DNA from: Methanomassiliicoccaceae archaeon
GTDB taxonomy: Archaea > Thermoplasmatota > Thermoplasmata > Methanomassiliicoccales > Methanomethylophilaceae
Length of the DNA: 8,349 nt
Direction: 5' to 3'
NCBI GenBank assembly: GCA_009778275.1
Contig: WRKC01000068.1
Coordinates: forward strand, 1 to 8,349
How positions within the stretch are numbered: position 1 is the first letter of the stretch; each line of letters begins with the position of its first letter. Of the stretch, positions 6,925 through 8,349 are shown one piece after another. A model generated the notes under the pieces. The model was not told where the DNA came from and made no database searches. It saw nothing but the letters and a program-made list of their open reading frames with translations. The translations under genes were made by a program, and so were the position numbers.

Positions 6925-6932
6925 TTATATAC
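6925..6932 (+). promoter_or_regulatory. TATA-like promoter element for the PhoU/RCK_C operon
   Basis: TTATATAC, preceded by AAGTC, is the best TATA match upstream of the operon. It predicts a start near 6953 and a leader of about 100 nt, unusually long compared with the 10-20 nt leaders predicted for pyrH, aRF1 and purP here. GTATATTT at 6942-6949 is an alternative box. Confidence 0.45.
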
Positions 6933-6947
6933 AGGGAGCACGTATAT
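6927..6947. promoter_or_regulatory. Inverted repeat ATATAC-N9-GTATAT over the promoter
   Basis: A perfect 6-bp inverted repeat (6927-6932 and 6942-6947, 9-nt spacer) overlaps the likely TATA box. The spacing puts the half-site centres 15 bp apart, compatible with a dimeric regulator. It could equally be two chance TATA-like elements in A/T-rich promoter DNA. Confidence 0.3.
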
Positions 6948-6953
6948 TTCTTC

Positions 6954-6965
6954 GGGACTAGTTCC
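6954..6965. promoter_or_regulatory. Near-palindrome GGGACTAGTTCC at the predicted transcription start
   Basis: Five of six base pairs are palindromic around the ACTAGT core. The site sits where the upstream TATA box predicts transcription to begin, which is a common operator position for archaeal repressors. No regulator can be named from the sequence. Confidence 0.3.
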
Positions 6966-6984
6966 AATAAAAAGGTGGCCAAAT

Positions 6985-7056
6985 TTGTTAACCAATTCAG
7001 AAGGTCCGGAGAGCGGCGGCAGCCGCACCGAACGGATAGCAGAGGGGCTGAGATGA
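6985..7056 (+). CDS. Possible 23-codon upstream ORF / leader peptide coupled to the PhoU/RCK_C gene
   Basis: AAAGGTGG (6971-6978) is the strongest ribosome-binding-site match in this intergenic region, and no ATG follows it at a usable distance. Instead a TTG at 6985, six nt downstream, opens a 23-codon frame that stops at TGA 7054-7056. The stop overlaps the ATG of the next gene as ATGA, the same junction used between the two PhoU/RCK_C genes. The predicted peptide is polar, begins M-L-T-N-S-E-G-P-E-S and has no hydrophobic segment. The GC hairpin at 7013-7026 lies inside it. A leader peptide that couples or regulates translation of the main gene would explain the arrangement. The TTG start and short length mean chance cannot be excluded. 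Confidence 0.3.
   Translation: MLTNSEGPESGGSRTERIAEGLR
7013..7026 (+). promoter_or_regulatory. GC hairpin in the 5' leader
   Basis: GCGGC (7013-7017) pairs with GCCGC (7022-7026) across a GGCA loop, about 16 nt before the AGGGG ribosome binding site of the first PhoU/RCK_C gene. It may slow or gate ribosomes. It is a small structure and may have no role. Confidence 0.35.
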
Positions 7057-7751
7057 CCGGCCCTGTGGATTATGCGGATTTGGATCATATTGAAATGACC
7101 GTTCGCGAACTTTTGACGGAGATGAAGGACACATCGGAAGTGATAGTGGATCTGGCCTACGCCTCCCTGCTTTACAACAGCGAGGACATGGCCGAGAAGG
7201 TCAATGAACTTGAAGAAGAGATGCACAATCTGAAATATGCCATCCGTTTCAAGGTGCTGATGTCCTCAAGGACGAAGCAGGACGCGAAGCAGCTCTCCGG
7301 GCTGCTGCAGGTGGCGTCTGCAGCGGACGTCATATCAGACGCCGCGGCGGAGATAGTGAGCCTCCTCAACCTTCCGTTGGAAAGGCGCCCATTCGTATCG
7401 GCGATGCTGTACGAATCCGGCGAGAAGATCCGCGCCACCAGAATAAGGCCGGAGTCCTCCATGGTGGGATACACCATCGGGAAGTTGGGAATCGAAGCGT
7501 GCACGGGATGCAGGATAATCGCCCTGAAGAACCGTCAGGGATGGATATACGACCCAGAGGACGATGTCAAGATACGTGCGGGCGACGATATAATCGTCAG
7601 AGGCACAGAGGACGGATACAAACAGCTTGTGGAGTACGCCGCAGGAAGCAAGCCGTGGGAGTTCCCCGAGGCGGCGGAAGAAGATGACGAGGAGACCCCT
7701 CAGGAAGAGGCGGCATACATAAGCGACGAAGAAGAGGAGGGGGACAAATGA
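7053..7751 (+). CDS. PhoU-like/RCK_C (TrkA-C) domain protein with acidic tail
   Basis: Cytosolic protein of the archaeal PhoU + TrkA-C type. The 232 aa comprise a helical PhoU-like domain (about 14-105, with LLTEMKDTSEVIVDLAYASLL at 20-40), an RCK_C domain (about 112-195, with GYTIGKLGI, CRIIALKN and the typical I-R-A-G-D-D-I-I-V-R-G at 174-184), and a strongly acidic tail (205-231). RCK_C domains bind small ligands or ions and gate K+ or other cation transporters; there is no RCK_N domain and no membrane helix, so a separate pore is expected. The ATG at 7053 is preceded by AGGGG (7043-7047). The frame is open back to 6900, but those residues look non-coding, and an in-frame ATG at 7092 is a weaker alternative. 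It overlaps its paralog downstream as ATGA. Whether it senses K+, Mg2+, a nucleotide or something else cannot be read from the sequence. Confidence 0.82.
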   Translation: MTGPVDYADLDHIEMTVRELLTEMKDTSEVIVDLAYASLLYNSEDMAEKVNELEEEMHNLKYAIRFKVLMSSRTKQDAKQLSGLLQVASAADVISDAAAEIVSLLNLPLERRPFVSAMLYESGEKIRATRIRPESSMVGYTIGKLGIEACTGCRIIALKNRQGWIYDPEDDVKIRAGDDIIVRGTEDGYKQLVEYAAGSKPWEFPEAAEEDDEETPQEEAAYISDEEEEGDK

Positions 7752-8329
7752 ACAAAGTGGAAAGTATGCTTCTGGAGTTGAAGGACACTTCCGAGTTCAT
7801 GGTCGATCTGGCATATTCATCACTCATCTATGATAACGAGGAGATCGCGGAAGAGGTCATCTTCTTGGGAGAGAAGATGGAGGCCCTTTTCTCAAGGATC
7901 CAGGATCAGGTCATCGAGGTCGGGATGAGCAAGCCGGAGGAGATCGCGAGGATCGTGGTGCTGATAAGGCTTCAGACGGCCATCATGTCGATCGCAGAGG
8001 CCGCGAAGTCGATCGCAGATGTCGTCCTGAGAGGATTGGGCAAGCATCCCGTGATCGCGATGTCCATAAAAGAGTCGGAGACCACGATAAGTTTGGCGAA
8101 AGTGGAAGAGAGTTCGGTCCTCAAAGGAAAGACATTCGCGGACGTGCGCCTGAGCAGCCAGTGCGGGATGTTCGTCATCGCGATAAAGAGAGACAGGGAA
8201 TACATATTCGGCCCCGGCAGGAACACGACGATCGAGCCGGGGGACATATTGATCGCCAAAGGTCCGGAAGAAGGGGTCGCATGGTTCAAGGACCTCGCTG
8301 ACGGGACGGAAAAGAACCTATCGCCTTAA
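7748..8329 (+). CDS. PhoU-like/RCK_C (TrkA-C) domain protein, second paralog
   Basis: 193-aa cytosolic partner of the preceding protein, with the same architecture: a PhoU-like helical domain (4-95) and RCK_C (about 106-182, with LKGKTFADV, MFVIAIKRD and I-E-P-G-D-I-L-I-A-K-G at 162-172). The N-terminal LLELKDTSEFMVDLAYSSLIY (8-28) is clearly homologous to the paralog's residues 20-41, so the pair arose by duplication. It lacks the paralog's acidic tail and N-terminal extension. The ATG overlaps the upstream stop as ATGA, and GGAGG (7736-7740) lies 7 nt upstream within the codons for the acidic tail. A heteromeric gating complex for a cation transporter encoded next to it is a reasonable inference. 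No membrane segment is seen in it. It ends 20 nt before the window edge, with another ribosome binding site following. Confidence 0.85.
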   Translation: MNKVESMLLELKDTSEFMVDLAYSSLIYDNEEIAEEVIFLGEKMEALFSRIQDQVIEVGMSKPEEIARIVVLIRLQTAIMSIAEAAKSIADVVLRGLGKHPVIAMSIKESETTISLAKVEESSVLKGKTFADVRLSSQCGMFVIAIKRDREYIFGPGRNTTIEPGDILIAKGPEEGVAWFKDLADGTEKNLSP

Positions 8330-8343
8330 ACGACATTTTGTTT

Positions 8344-8349
8344 GGTGAG
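8344..8349 (+). promoter_or_regulatory. Ribosome binding site of a gene starting just past the window
   Basis: GGTGAG at the very end matches the GGTGA ribosome binding site seen upstream of 5667. It lies 15 nt after the stop of the second PhoU/RCK_C gene, so a third cistron of the same operon probably starts within about ten bases of the window edge. Alternatively the GTG inside it is itself a start codon. Confidence 0.45.

Larger units (their letters stand above)
6835..7052. other. Divergent intergenic region between purP and the PhoU/RCK_C operon
   Basis: These 218 bp are the longest stretch without a firm gene. They hold the purP promoter on the left and, for the plus strand, a TATA-like box (6925-6932), two short inverted repeats, a GC hairpin (7013-7026) and a possible short upstream ORF (6985-7056). 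The plus-strand frame of the first RCK_C gene happens to stay open back to 6900, but the residues it would add do not look like the family. Confidence 0.7.

Noticed and set aside
6900..7052. N-terminal extension of the first PhoU/RCK_C protein back to a TTG at 6900
   Set aside because: The extra 51 residues are basic and unlike the family, the region contains the promoter elements, and an AGGGG site supports the ATG at 7053.
1..8349. CRISPR arrays, tRNA/rRNA genes, insertion sequences or defence systems
   Set aside because: No regularly spaced repeats, cloverleaf-like sequence, transposase motif or defence-type gene was seen. The genes are mainly housekeeping, with no obvious compositional break.

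Overview
The window reads as chromosomal DNA of a euryarchaeon. The evidence is an archaeal class-1 release factor (aRF1/eRF1 type), an archaeal DTD2/GEK1-type D-aminoacyl-tRNA deacylase, an archaeal-type UMP kinase, a PurP-family ATP-grasp enzyme (an archaeal purine-pathway family), TATA-like promoters, and GGAGG/GGTGA ribosome binding sites. The exported protein has a D-E-S-D-A stretch just after its signal peptide. This recalls surface proteins of Methanomassiliicoccales/Thermoplasmata as I remember them, so that lineage is my best guess, but it is not proven here. None of the nine visible stop codons is TAG (5 TGA, 4 TAA).

Layout, left to right: (1) the 3' part of a DTD2 D-aminoacyl-tRNA deacylase gene (+) runs tail-to-tail into pyrH (-), with a 14-bp overlap of coding ends. 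(2) A 57-bp divergent promoter region separates pyrH from a tightly packed plus-strand operon: aRF1, argS (2-nt gap) and a GNAT acetyltransferase (1-nt overlap). (3) A GC-rich hairpin lies between the convergent GNAT gene and a minus-strand operon, purP followed by an unrecognised single-pass membrane protein gene. (4) A 218-bp divergent intergenic region holds promoters for purP and for a second plus-strand operon. Its plus-strand leader contains two short inverted repeats, a GC hairpin and a possible 23-codon upstream ORF that overlaps the next start as ATGA. (5) Two paralogous PhoU-like/RCK_C (TrkA-C) proteins follow, overlapping as ATGA. The window ends on a GGTGAG ribosome binding site that probably belongs to a third gene of this operon.

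How the genes fit together: the left half is about translation (chiral proofreading of tRNA, termination, arginine charging) plus pyrimidine nucleotide supply. The centre-right gene purP belongs to purine synthesis, or to a related ATP-grasp reaction. The right end looks like the cytosolic sensory part of a cation transport system, whose membrane partner should lie just outside the window. Most of this is housekeeping. The less ordinary points are the candidate leader peptide before the PhoU/RCK_C pair, the membrane protein with a duplicated FTEL motif in its cytosolic tail, and the PurP with an atypical loop. I see no CRISPR array, tRNA, rRNA, insertion sequence or other mobile element, and no gene-free stretch longer than 300 bases.
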